Shown: positions 10,555-21,591 of the stretch, one piece after another
Layout of the letters: each line of letters starts with the position of its first letter
How positions within the stretch are numbered: the first letter of the stretch is position 1
Assembly (NCBI GenBank): GCA_019448385.1
Contig: JAGTXO010000031.1
Location: 312,501-376,500 of the forward strand
From: Diacronema lutheri
Taxonomy: Eukaryota > Haptophyta > Pavlovophyceae > Pavlovales > Pavlovaceae
Length of the DNA stretch: 64,000 nt
Direction of reading: 5' to 3'
Position numbers and translations under genes: made by a program
The notes under the pieces: model-generated
The model's input: only the letters and a program-made list of their open reading frames with translations
Databases searched by the model: none
Told to the model about the DNA's origin: nothing

Positions 10555-11080
10555 ATCCGGCGGGCGCGTCCGCCGCGCGGCCGTCGGCACCGTCGTCGTC
10601 GGCGACATCGACGGTGGCGCCGCGCGCGCCGCCGCCATGCAGCGGCTCTGCCTCCGCCGGGGCGCCCGCTTTGGCCACGGGGGCGCCGCCGGCGCACGCC
10701 AGCGCGGTGGCCGCCGAACGCCACGCGCGCGCGGGGCACCGCGAGCGGCGCGGCGGCGTTGGCACGCGCACAACGTCCTCGGAGGTCTTGGCACGCAGCG
10801 GGCGCGGCACGCTGACTCCGCCAGCGTGCAACGCGCGCATCGCCGCGTTCTCCAGCTGAAGCTGCTCGAGCGTCGACGCCGCATCCGCGCCGCCGCGGCA
10901 CTCGGCGTGCGCGGCCGCAACTTTGAGCACGTACCGCGGCACGTCGCCCGCATGGAGCAGCCAGTTTTGGTCGTCGTAGGACGGCAGCGGCGTCGCACGC
11001 GTCAACTCGGACGAGAGGCCGAACGCCGCGCGCGCAAGCGCGAGCGCCTCGTCACCGTCGCGCTCTCGCGGCGAGCACAT
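9086..11080 (-). CDS. hydroxylysine kinase-like (HYKK/AGPHD1) phosphotransferase with C-terminal TM
   Basis: Two exons (11080-9836, 9652-9086), 603 residues. The N-terminus has LPSYDDQNWLL, the usual HYKK nucleotide-site motif; the catalytic loop is HGDMNDYNVLV and the Mg site is LDFGD, as in the aminoglycoside phosphotransferase fold. Splicing joins DFGDI to IRSTRVFELAIALAY, matching the spacing in HYKK. HYKK phosphorylates 5-hydroxy-L-lysine with GTP. Unlike typical HYKK, about 150 residues of low complexity (a GDGDGD run from a hexanucleotide repeat) interrupt the N-lobe/C-lobe region, a Gly/Ser-rich insert follows the catalytic loop, and the last 35 residues form a hydrophobic helix (DVVLAGALVGAAAALAVAVG) ending in basic residues, suggesting a membrane tail anchor. 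ATG at 11080 places the first helix as in the family. Confidence 0.85.
9671..9810. repeat. 10-bp tandem array filling the kinase intron
   Basis: Fourteen consecutive decamers in perfect register (CGGCGCGTCA, CGTCGCGTCA, CGGCGCGGCG variants). They occupy most of the 183-nt intron (9835-9653). Confidence 0.9.
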
Positions 11081-12017
11081 CGCTCCCGCCTTCCGCGCGA
11101 TGGCGGCTCCGCGTCTGTCTTCCGATAGGACTTGATCAGAACGGGCGCCGGCCCTCGCGCTGCGCCACGGGCTCGGCGGGCTGTCCGCTGACGTGAGCGC
11201 GTGCACGGTCAAGGGCAGCGCGAGCGCCGCGCCCCGCCGGCTGCCGCGCGCACTCGGAGTCGCAGGCGCGCTCGCGCCGTGCATAGGGGACCACGCGCGC
11301 GCGCTGTGAACAAGGACGAAGAGCACGTCGTCGTCAAGCTGCGGCCCGACATGCTCCACCGCTGGGAGTGTTACCGTCCATCCTTGCGCTGCCGCTGCCA
11401 AACGACGCGCAGGCCGTGCAAGGTTCGCGCGGCGAGCGACCAGGTGTCTCGGCGCGCGCGATGAGCGCCTTTGCGTGCGCGCATCTCGACGCTGTGCGAG
11501 AGCGGCGCGTATCGGTGCCGGCACTCCGCCTGTGGGAGCCGCCGGCGGCCAAGTTCGCGTGCTTGTGCGCGCCACGGGTGGATGGCACGCCATGCGTCAA
11601 CCCGCACGAAATTGGCGGGGCGGCGAGCCGCCGGCGACGGACGGCGCAAAGCGCCTCGCGCCGCCTGTCGCCGCGCCGAGCGACGGCGCGCGGCCGCTCT
11701 TTTGGCGCTCATCGCGACGTCCAGCCCTCCTTTGGCTGCACGCGCGAACTTGGATCACAGGGCGCACCACACGGCGCGGCCAACGTCAAGCTCGATGGCA
11801 ACGTGCGTCTCTTGCCCCTTTCTGACTGTGACTGCGACTGTAGAGGAGGTGCCTCACGGCCCTCACCCCGCGACGAGCTGCGCGGATGCAAACTCAACCG
11901 CTGACTGTGACTGCGACTGAGGAGGTGCCTCACGGCCCTCACCCCGCGACGAGCTGCGCGGATGCAAACTCAACCGCTGACTGTGACTGCGACTGTAGAG
12001 GAGGTGCCTCACGGCCC
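11081..12017. other. 937-bp spacer with an unresolved possible plus-strand gene
   Basis: Between the kinase start codon and the 3' end of the coiled-coil gene. On the plus strand, around 11308-11365, one frame reads NKDEEHVVVKLRPDMLHRWE, which looks protein-coding. Longer open frames follow at 11368-11904 and 11475-11825. I could not connect them into a convincing model or recognise a family. The last 240 bp are the 79-bp repeat array. Confidence 0.3.
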
Positions 12018-12055
12018 TCACCCCGCGACGAGCTGCGCGGATGCAAACTCAACCG
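11822..12055. repeat. 79-bp tandem repeat containing the 3' end of the adjacent coiled-coil gene
   Basis: Copies at 11822-11900 (79 bp), 11901-11976 (76 bp, short deletion after GACTG) and 11977-12055 (79 bp). The copy nearest the gene encodes its last 11 residues (VEFASAQLVAG) and TGA stop. The other two are tandem duplicates of that terminal segment plus its 3' flank. Confidence 0.92.
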
Positions 12056-13206
12056 CACCAGCCGCGTCCAGATACGACCGAGCCCCATCCGCCCTGCCCT
12101 CCTCGCCGCGCAGCCGCGCCGCGAGGTCGCGCGCGCGCAGCGCCTCGTACTTGGCGGTCTGTGACTCAAGCATGTCGAGCACGTAGCCGAGCTGAGCTTG
12201 CAGCTCGGCGCACAGCTCGCGCAGCTCAGCCGCGCCGTCCATGCCGTCAACGCGTGGACGGCGCTCGGAGAGCCGGCGGAGCGCCGCGATCGAGCCAGTG
12301 GCGCACGCGGGCGACGGCGACGGGCAGCTGCCCGCGGCCGCAGCGGCGCCCGCGCCCGCGCCCACGCCCACGCCCGCGCCCACGCCCGCGCCCACGCCCG
12401 CGCGTCCGGCGGGGTGTGCGATCGGCGCAGCACTGGGCGTGCCGCCTGCGCCTCTGACGCCTCCGCCGCGCGCGTCGGCGAGCGCGCGCTCGAGCTCGAG
12501 CGCGCGGTCGTGTCGAAGCCGCATGATCTCACCGTCGCGCTCCTGTAACAGTCGGACGAGCCGCAGCGTCTGGAACGAAGCGCCGCCATCGCTGCTCGAT
12601 TCCACGCCGAAGCGCGCGTGCATGCGCGCCGCGTACTCGCCGGCGACGCGGTCCACGCCCGCCGCCGCGAGCAACGCATCGCTGCCGTCGTCGTCGATGC
12701 CGCCCGCACGGGCGGCGTGCGCGGCGCGCGCGTGCATCGCGTCAGCGACGCGCCGCGCATCGACGAGGCGCGCCTCGAGGGCGCGCAAGATGCGCTGCTG
12801 CTCAGCTAATTTCTCCTCGAGCGTGGCGACGCGGCTCTGCAGCATGCGACGCTCGTCGTGCGCGCTCAGCTCGCGCAAGGCGGCCCCGGCGTGCGCAGCG
12901 TCAAGAGATGCCCCCATCGCTGCGCCGCTGCCCGCCGACTGGTCCACGGCCGGGCCGCTCTCGCGCTCTCGCGGCGGCGGCGCGCTATCGGCGCCAGCGC
13001 CAAGCGCGCGCGCTGGCGACGCCGACAGACCGCCACCCACGCCGCCGGCGCGCGCCCCAGCGGGCGTCGCGAGCGGCGGCGAGCGCGGCGAAAACGGCCG
13101 GCTTAGGAACGCATCAGCTGCCGCACCGGGCGCGCGCCAGCGCGAGTGGCCGGAGCCGAGGTCGTGAAGCGCGGACGGCCTAGATCTGCCGCGCGCAACG
13201 ACCGCG

Positions 13207-13243
<37 letters not shown>

Positions 13244-13637
13244 TGTCGCTCGGGCGCGCCCTGTCCGCCCTTGTCGAGCGGCGATCGCGCCGCTGGCTCT
13301 CGAGGAGCCGACGCAGATGCGTGTTCTCGTGCTGCGCGCTCTCCGCCTGCATTCTCGCCTCCCTAATGCGCTCCTCCGCCCACGCGATCATATTGACCAA
13401 GGCGTGGCCGCCGCGCGCCGGCGGGCGTGCACCGAGCGCGATCGCATCGGTCGGCGCCTCGCCCGCGCTCGACTCGTCGTCGGCTGGTGGCGTGGAGCGT
13501 GCATGCTCGGGCGCGCCAACCGCATCGCGTAGCCGGCGTAAATAGGCACGTTCAGCCTGGAGCACGCCGCCCTTAGGAGGCGCGCCTCGCTCGGCCGCAC
13601 TTAGCCTCGCGCCCGATGCTCGCAGGCTTCGCTCCAT
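12018..13637 (-). CDS. coiled-coil protein of unknown function
   Basis: Single exon, 539 residues, ATG at 13637. Not recognised. Heptad-like segments are visible at about residues 80-120 (AWAEERIREARMQAE...HLRRLLESQRRDRR), 255-315 (DERRMLQSRVATLEEKLAEQ) and 350-390 (LLQERDGEIMRLRHDRALEL). They are separated by disordered Gly/Ala/Pro stretches, an acidic run of ten aspartates (from a GTC microsatellite at 13211-13250) and a Gly-Val/Gly-Ala repeat. A cytoskeletal or centrosomal/ciliary scaffold is possible but unsupported. Its stop codon lies in the 79-bp repeat array, and its start codon is 45 bp from the divergent PYM start. Confidence 0.65.
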
Positions 13638-13682
13638 CGTGCCAGGTTCAAATCCTGTGGGCGAGCCCTACGGCACGCGGCG

Positions 13683-14646
13683 ATGACGGAGGTGATCAAA
13701 GGCACGCGGAGGCCGGACGGCACATACCGGAAGGACGTTGTGCGCAAAGCGGGGTACGTGCCCGAGGACGAGCAGGAGAAATACCACGACAAGGTGGGCG
13801 CGCGCGCCGCGCGCGCCGCGCGCGCCGCGCGCGCCGCGCGCTCTGCGCGCGCCGCGCGCCCGCTCATCATCGACTGCGCAGCGCGCGGCCGCGCGTGCCG
13901 CGCAGTTCAAGGTGCAAGGGCCGAAGGGCGTGCCTGGCGCCGATACATCCGAGGCGGCCACCGTCAAACAGCCGCTCACCAAGTCCGCCAAGAAGAACGC
14001 GGCGCGAAAGGCCAAAAAGCAGGACGGCGGCGCGGAGGCGCTCGCGGCCAATGATGACGCGCCGGGCGGGCGCGGCGGCCACGGCGGCCGGCGCGACGAG
14101 GCAGGGGCGGATGGCGACGGTGGCAACGGCGCTTGCCTGGCGAACGGCGCGGGAGTCACGAGCGAGTCGGGCAGTGGCGCCGGCGGCGCCGGCGGCGCCG
14201 GCGGCGCCAGCGGCGCCGGCGCCGACGCGGGCGCGCTGCTCGCGCAGGAGGTCAGCCGCCGCCTCAGAGCAGCGCGCAAGAAGCTCAGGCACGTCGACGA
14301 GCTGCTTGAGCAGCAAGCGGCGGGCGCTGCGCTCAACGACGACCAGTGCTCCAAGCTGGGCAAGCGGCTTGAGCTCCTCGCCGACGTGTCCTTTCTTGAA
14401 TCGCTCGCCGCGCCGCCCGCAGCAGCCGCCGCCATGCCCGTCGATGGCTCGCCTGTGGACGCGTTCGGCAAGCGGCTGCGCGCGCTGCGCAAGAAGGCGC
14501 GGCAGGTGGACGAGCTGGCTGAGCGGGCGCACAGCGGCCCGGAGCTCACCGACGAGCAGCGCGCAAAGCTCGCCGCCGCGCTCGCGCTCTCGCGCGAGAT
14601 CGACCAGCTCGCGCAGATCCTTGCCGCGGTCGGCGTGTCCGTGTGA
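13683..14646 (+). CDS. PYM1: PYM-type exon-junction-complex disassembly factor, duplicated C-terminus
   Basis: Two exons (13683-13793, 13906-14646), 283 residues. The N-terminus TEVIKGTRRPDGTYRKDVVR then KAGYVPEDEQEKYHDK is the Mago-Y14-binding signature of PYM. Splicing yields YHDK joined to FKVQGPKG, then LTKSAKKNAARKAKK, the same order as animal and plant PYM. The C-terminal module RLRAARKKLRHVDELLEQQ...LNDDQCSKLGKRLELL occurs a second time as RLRALRKKARQVDELAERA...LTDEQRAKLAAALAL (about residues 165-210 and 228-275); most PYM proteins have one. PYM removes exon junction complexes from mRNA at the ribosome, which fits an intron-containing genome. A glycine/alanine-rich linker joins the halves. 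Confidence 0.9.
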
Positions 14647-14694
14647 TGTCAAAACAGGGCGAGGACGGACTGACAACAGCTGACAATTTCTCAC

Positions 14695-17600
14695 TCAGTC
14701 TGGCGCATCGTCTCCGTCGCCATCCTCCCTGCCGCCAGCGCACAGCGGCCGGCAGCACGGGCACGCCCACTTCGCGAAGAGAAGAGCGTGCTCCGCCACC
14801 ATGAGGAGCACGAGGAGCGACGTGGTGGAGAGCGGCGCGCACTGGCCCGGCACGGCCCACGGCGCGCCGTTCGCCTGTAGCGCAGCGCGGCGCGGGACGA
14901 GCGGAGCGCGGCGGTGAGCAGGCGCGCGAAAGTCCGGGCGCGGAGCCGCGTGGCGACGCACCGGTGGCGGCAAAAACTGGGCCAGCCGCTCGTGTGCGGG
15001 CGCGAGCAGACAGTCCGGCAGCGGGCTGCACAGGAGCACGAGCGCGACGGTCGAGACGGGCGAGAGCGCGGCGAGCACGCCGAGCGCGCGCGCGGGCTGC
15101 ACGCGCGCGCCTGCGCCGACGGCGCTCGCCGAGGCTGACGGCAGCGCGCGGCGCTCAAAGATGAGCGCGCGCAGCGCGTGCGCGCGCGCGCCGAGCAGCG
15201 CGTGCGCGAGGAGCAGCAGAGGCAGCGCGGGCTGCGCGGCGCCAAAGAGCGCGACGAGCCCAAACCACGTGACCAGTCGTTCGTCCTCGCCGCCGGTGCA
15301 TACGGCATCGCCCACCGCCGCGCCGGCCGCCGGCTCGAGCTCGACCGTCTCCGCGGGCGCGAGCGCAAGGTGTGCGGCCATGTCCACGCGCAACGCCGCG
15401 TCCGCGGAGTGCCGCTGCCACAGCAAGCGCGCGGCGCGCGTGTGCGCGGCGCGTAGCAGGCCGTCCGCGGCGGCTGCGCTCGCCGCCGTCGAGTCTGCGG
15501 GCGCGAGCTCAAGATCCAAGTGCAGCGCGGGCTGAGCGACGACGGAAGGCGCAGCGCCCGCAGGTGCGCCGCCACCGCCGCCAGTGACAAGGCCGCCACC
15601 GCCGCCAGTGACAAGGCCGCCACCGCCGCCCGCACGCGCGACATCAAAGGCCGCACCATCCGTCGCAGACGGCGGCGGCGTCGCGTCGGTCAGCGTGCGG
15701 CGTACGACGCTCAGGATGGCCGCCCGCAGCTCGTCCGCCATCGTGCGGTCATCATCCAAGCCGTCTGACTCGCGCGCCGGCCGCGCGGGCGACGCACCAG
15801 CCACGAGCCGCACCGAGGCCGCGCCGAGTGCGGCGGCGCGAGCGTCGGCGCGCTCGCCCGCCGCCGGCCGCGGCGCGTCGAGCAGCTCGACAAGCCTTGG
15901 GCCCATGAAAATTGCCATCGCTCGCGGCTCCGCCACCGCGCCGCCACCGCCGCCTGCAGCGCGTGCGGGGCTCGCCACGCCACGAGCTCCTCCGAGTAAC
16001 GTCTGTAACGTATGCCACAGCGCCGCATCCGAACCCGCGTCGACGATCATCACGCGCCCATCCGCCGCCGCGCGCTCGGCCGGCGCATGCGCGAGCTTGG
16101 CGCGCTCGCGCGCGACGAGCGCGCGGCGCCCGCTGCCCGCCATGGAGTGCGCGCGCGACACAACAGCTGCGGCGAGCGTGGGGCCGGACAGAGCCACGCG
16201 CACGTCGGCGGCCCACTGCGAGAGCGCCATGACCGCGCCGAGGCTGAGTATGGCTGCCGCGAGCTCGCGCTCGCGATCGGCCTTGCCGATCGGCACGCCC
16301 TCGCCGAACGCGAGACCGGACGGCAGGAGTGGCCGGACAAATGCCTGCGCGCGATTCAAAAGCGGCCGACGCGTGCGCGCGTGTGGGCGGCGTGGGCGTG
16401 CGCCGCGTTGGCGCGGCGCCAAAAGTGCGGCGCCCGCGCGGAAAGGGAGCGCGCGCGCGCACCTGGAAGGCGAGCGTGGAGAAAGCGTTGGCTAGGTGAA
16501 ACCACAGCTGCGCCCCGGCCACGCTCGACGCGGCGCGCGCGCGCGCGCGAGCCGCGCGGTACGCCAAGGCGCCACACGCGCGCGCGCTGCCATCGCCATC
16601 GCCGTCGCCGTCGGCATCGGCAACGGCAATGCTCGCGCGCCCGCTGAGCGTGCCATCCTCCACGTCCACACTCGCGACGCCGCCTCCGGCGCTGTGAGCG
16701 TGTCCGGCGCGCGCGCGCCCGCCCGTGCACGCGCGCAGGATGGCGGCGAAGAGGGCGTCCAACGTGCCAATGAGCAGCGCGCGCGCGCACGGCAGCGCGA
16801 ACAGCCGCAGCGTGTGCGCGTCGGGACGCGTAACCCACGCGCCCGCACCGCCTGCCGCCTGCCGCCGTAGCCATCGCTCGGCAGTGAGATACGCGGCAAG
16901 CACGGTGCAGAGCGCGATGCCGCCGAGCAGCGCGGCGAGCAAGACCGCGCGGCGCGCAGTCGTAACCGACGCGATCGCCGCCGCCTCCTCCGCGTCCTCG
17001 TCGTTATCGCCCTCACCCTCAGCCGTCGGGGCCACAGCCGCGCGCGCGCCCGGGCCCTGTGGCGATGTCGCGGCCGCGGCCGCAACGGCGTGCTTCGGCG
17101 TGGCTGGCCCGCGGCCTGCGGCGGCAGGCGGCGAGAGCGCTTTGCACACGCGCGCGCCGGCAGCGATCGTCGCGCCGTCGGCAGTGCAGCGCGCCGAGAC
17201 CAGCGCGGCGATCACGCCGCCGCCGCCGCCGTTGCCGTCCGCCGCGCGCGCACCCTCCGCGTCCGCGCGCGCCTCGTTGTCGCCCTTGTCGTCGTCGCCC
17301 TTGTCGTCGTCGTCGTCGTCGTCGTCGTCCGCCGACAGCCGCGGCAGAATGGCGTCGAGCGCGGCCGCGCCGAACGCCATGCCGCGCCCGTCAGCGCTCG
17401 CGCCCGCGGCATGCGCCCACCTGCGCGCGAGATGGCGCGCGCACGCCGCCCAGTCCGCCGCGACGGCGAGCGACCACGCCGGCAGCAGCGTCGAGTAGAC
17501 GAGAGCACCGGCGAGGGCGAGCGCGCCCGCGCCGCGCGCGCCGTCGTTCGCGCGCGCCGCGACCGCGACGCAGCCGGCGGCGGCGAGCGGCACGAGCTGG

Positions 17601-20600
17601 CCGACGAGGCGGCAGCCGAGCGCGACCGGGGTGGCGATGTGCTCGCCGAGGTAGCCACGCAGCTCGTCGAGCGGCGGGCTGCACGCGCTGCTCACCACTG
17701 CGCCCCAGCGCGGCCAAGCGGCCGCCGCCGTCGCAGAGCCGACCGGCGCGCGCCGCGCGCGCACGGCGAGCTTGCCAAGCGCGATCGAGCCCGCACTGAG
17801 CGGATGCGCCCATTGCGCCAGTCCCAGACGGCGCCGCCAATAAAAAAAGCCCCGAGCCGCGAGCGCGTTGCCATTCGCCACTGTGGCGCGCTCGCGGCGC
17901 GTTCCGTTCGTTGGTGCGGGCGGCGGCTTGGACGCGCCGCCGACCGCGCCGCCCGCCTCCACCGCCTCCCAGCCGCGCGGCAGCGGCAGCGCGCGTTCGC
18001 CGCCGCCCGGCACGCCCGCGCCCGCCGGCCACGCGCCGCGCGCGTCGACGGCTGCGCCCGCGAGCGCCCAGCGCAGCTCCGCCCACTGCGCGCGCGCGTG
18101 CAGCGGCCACGCAGCCGGCGCGCCGCCCGCGCCGCGCGTGAGCAGCCGCCGCGCGCCCAGCTCGCCGAGCGACGCGCCCGCGCGCCGGAACATCTCCGCG
18201 AGCGCCGCGAGGCGGGCGTTCTCGCTCGCGCCGTCGCGCAGCTGCCCGCGCACGAGCGCCGCGCGGAGCGCGCCGACGGGCAGCCAGACGACCGCCGCGG
18301 CGCGCGTGCCGTCCGCGCGCGAGAACGGGAAGGCGATGGTCGCGCGCACGAGGCCGTTACGCGCGCGGTCGGCGGAGAACCACAGCCACGTGGCCGCACG
18401 CTCGGCGGCGGTAAGCGCTGGCCTGTGCTTGCGCGAGACGCCGGGCTCGCCGAGCGCCTTGTGCAGCGCGCACCTCGCATGGCGCCGCACGATGGCCGCG
18501 CGGAGCAGCATGGGTGGCGCGCGCAGCCCAAACGCAGCCACCTCACCCAGGCGGTCGTCGTCCGCCGGTAGCCCGCCCGCGCCTCGCAGCTCGGCCGCGC
18601 CGACCGGCGGACGCGGCGCGCGCATCGCCAGGTACGTGAGCGCGCGCGAGCCGCCGCGCGCGCGGCCCACGCCGTCCGCGCCCTCGCCCGCGTACCCGAC
18701 GAGCTGCCGACACGGCACGCCGAGCGCGCGCGCGAGCTCAAGCACGAGCGCGGCGCGCTCGACCGCCGGGGCGTCTCGCGCGTCGAGCGCGGCGGCGCGC
18801 GCGCGCCAGCGCGCCAGCGTGCGCGGCAGGACGTGCGGGCGCGGGCGAGGGTCATTCGCCGCGCTCTCGCGATCATCGTAGCCAAACGCCGCGGACCAGC
18901 CGGGGCCGTCGGCCCGCGCGCCGGGCGCGGCGGCCGGCGCGCCCGTGATGAGCGCGAGCGCCGCGTCGGCCGGCGCGCCGGCGCGCGGGCGTGAGCTGCG
19001 CTGCACAACGGCGACGAGGTCAAAGCCGTGGCCCGCGCCGTGCGCGCCGTCTGCGCCGCCACCCGCCCCGCGGTCGGCCGCGTACTCGCGGCCCTGCGCG
19101 TGCCAGCCGCCATCTTCACCGCCCGTTTGCACGCCGCCATCATTTTCGCGCGCGCCGGCCGTAGCGTCGCGCTCGCCAGCGAGCGCGCGCGAGCTGAGCG
19201 CGGCGGGCGACAAGAAGGGCGGCAGCGAGAATCGCTCGACGAGCACGTGGCACGCGAGGCGCAAGAGGAAAGCGGCGCCTAGGCACGCGCGCACGCGCCA
19301 GTCCGATCCTTCCTCGCCGTCCGCACCATCGCCCTCATCGTCCGCAGCATCGCCATCCGCATCGCCGCCAACTGCGCCGTCGCGTTTCCCGCCGTCGGAG
19401 GTGGCGCGCGCGGGCGCGCCCGGAATGTCCGCCGCGTCCGGAACGCCCGCGCGCGCGTCCGGCGCGCCGTCTTCATCGCGTCGAAGGAGCGCAGAATGCC
19501 GCCAGCGCGTGCGCAGCGCCCAGCCAAGCGCGCGCGGGCGCGTACCCTCCGCGCCGCCCGCCGTGCGCTCAAGCAGCGCGCCCATGGGCGCCGGTGCCGG
19601 CACGCGCGGCGGCACGCCCTCCGTGTCCGCCACGAGTGCGAGGAGGCACACGCTGGCCAGCGCAACTATGGCCGCCACGGCCGCCGGGCTCGCGCCGGCG
19701 CGGCTGGCGCGCGCACCTGCGCGCGGGGGAGGCACAGATGGAATCGGCCTCTTCGCGAGCGGCTCGCCCGCGCGTGCGGAGAACGAGGCGCCGAACGCGC
19801 GTGCAAACTTCTCGACACGCGCCTCGTCCACCTCCGCCTCCGCCTCCGCCTCAGCGCCGCCCTGCGCGCCCACGCTTGCGCCCGCGCGCGCCTGCGAGGT
19901 CGCATCATTCTCGTCGCGTCTGCTTGCGCCGCCGTCCACCCCGCCCGCGTCCGCGTACATCTCCTCGTCCTCGTCATGAAGCCGGTGGAATTGACGCGCT
20001 GCGCGAGCGCCGCCGCCGCCGCCGCCGCGCACCCAGCCGACGCCGACAACGCCGTTACGCGCGCGCGCGCGAGACGTGCGTCGGCCGGGCGCACATTTGG
20101 CCCGGTCGCGATCGAAAGCGTCGAGGCCGCAACAGCTGACGACGATGGCGGCGGCAAGAAGCGCAGTGGCGCCAATCTGCGCGTAGCCGAACGCCAGCCA
20201 CAGCCACGCAGCGCGCTCGGCGGCATGCGCGGCCGCGATCGCGACGCGGCCGGGCGGCGATGGTGGCGATGGCGGCGATGGCGGCGGCGAAGGCGGGGCG
20301 GGCGGCGACGGCGGCGGAACGGGCGGCGGTGGCGGCGGATCGGGCAGCGGCGGAGAGGGCGGCGGCGAGGGCGACGGCGAGGGTGGGGGCGCGGGCGGCA
20401 GCGACGGCGGAGGCGAGGGGGGGCGTACCGCTGGCGGGTGTGACGGCGTGCGCAGCCATGCCTCGGCCAGCGGCGCGCGCGTGGGCGGCCCGCTCGCCAC
20501 AGGCGCGCGGTGCGGCTCGATCGAAGCGAGCGACGGGCCGGGCGCCGGGCTGAGCGGCGAGCTGGGTGGCGGACTGGGCGGCACAGGTTGCGGCAACGCC

Positions 20601-20854
20601 GCGCTGGGCGACGGCGGCGGCAACGTCGCGCTGGGCGACGGCGGAGGCAGAGTCGCGCTGCTCATCGCGCCGCCATCGACGAGGCCGGTCGAGCCGACAT
20701 CGTGCCGTCGCCGACGGCCAGCGTGCGCGGCCGGCGGCCGGTGCGGCGGCGGCGGCGAGGGCGAGGGCGGCGGTGGGTGCGGCGAGGCCGCGTGGCGCGT
20801 GCGGTGCGGCGGCGCGCGCGGCGGGTGCGGCGGCGGGCGCGGCGACGGCGGCGA

Positions 20855-20885
<31 letters not shown>

Positions 20886-21030
20886 GGCGGCGAGGGTGAG
20901 GGCGGTGGCGGGTGCGGCTGCGCGTGGTGGTGAGTCCTGGCGATCGTCGGCGTGGCGCCCGGCGGCGACTGCGGCGGCACGCGCGGCGGGCTGAGCGGCG
21001 GCGGCGGCGGCTGCGGCGGCGGCGGCGGCG

Positions 21031-21062
<32 letters not shown>

Positions 21063-21560
21063 GGCGGCGGCGGCTGCGGCGGCGCGCGTGGCGGGCTCCG
21101 TGGTGGCGGTCGTGCGCCGGGCGGAGGCGATGGCGACGGCGGCGGCGGCTCGGGCGAGGGCGGCACGACGTGCGCGCCTGACGCCCGTGGCGGCGCCCCG
21201 GGCGGCGGCGGCTGGGAAGGCGGCGGGTGGCGCGGCGGCAGCAGCGGAGGCGGTGGATTGTTCGCCAGCGGCACGGGCGGCGTCGGCGGCGGGCGCGGCG
21301 GCGGCGGCACGGGCGGCGTGGGCGGCGGGCGCGGCGGCGGAAGCGCGGGCGGGCGGGGCGGCGGGCGCGGCGGCGGAAGCGCGGGCGGGCGGGGCGGTGG
21401 GGCGTGGGCGGCGGCGATGGCGGCGGGCGGCGGCGGGCTGCCGGGCGGCAGGAGCGGCGGCGGCGGCAGCGATGGCAGCGGCGGCGGCAGCGCGGGCGGG
21501 TAAGGCGGTGGGCACGCTGGTGGACGCGGCGGACGCGGCGGGCGGTCGGGCGGCAGAAGC

Positions 21561-21591
<31 letters not shown>

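Noticed and set aside
13641-13665. GGTTCAAATCC, a tRNA B-box-like sequence
   Set aside because: The T-stem has a mismatch, no matching acceptor strand or anticodon arm is found about 70 nt upstream, and the site overlaps a divergent gene pair.
20952-21503. Glycine-rich plus-strand ORFs, 20.2-21.8 kb
   Set aside because: They are the complement of the proline-rich minus-strand region of the anoctamin-like gene; the minus frame has the signal peptide and membrane domains.
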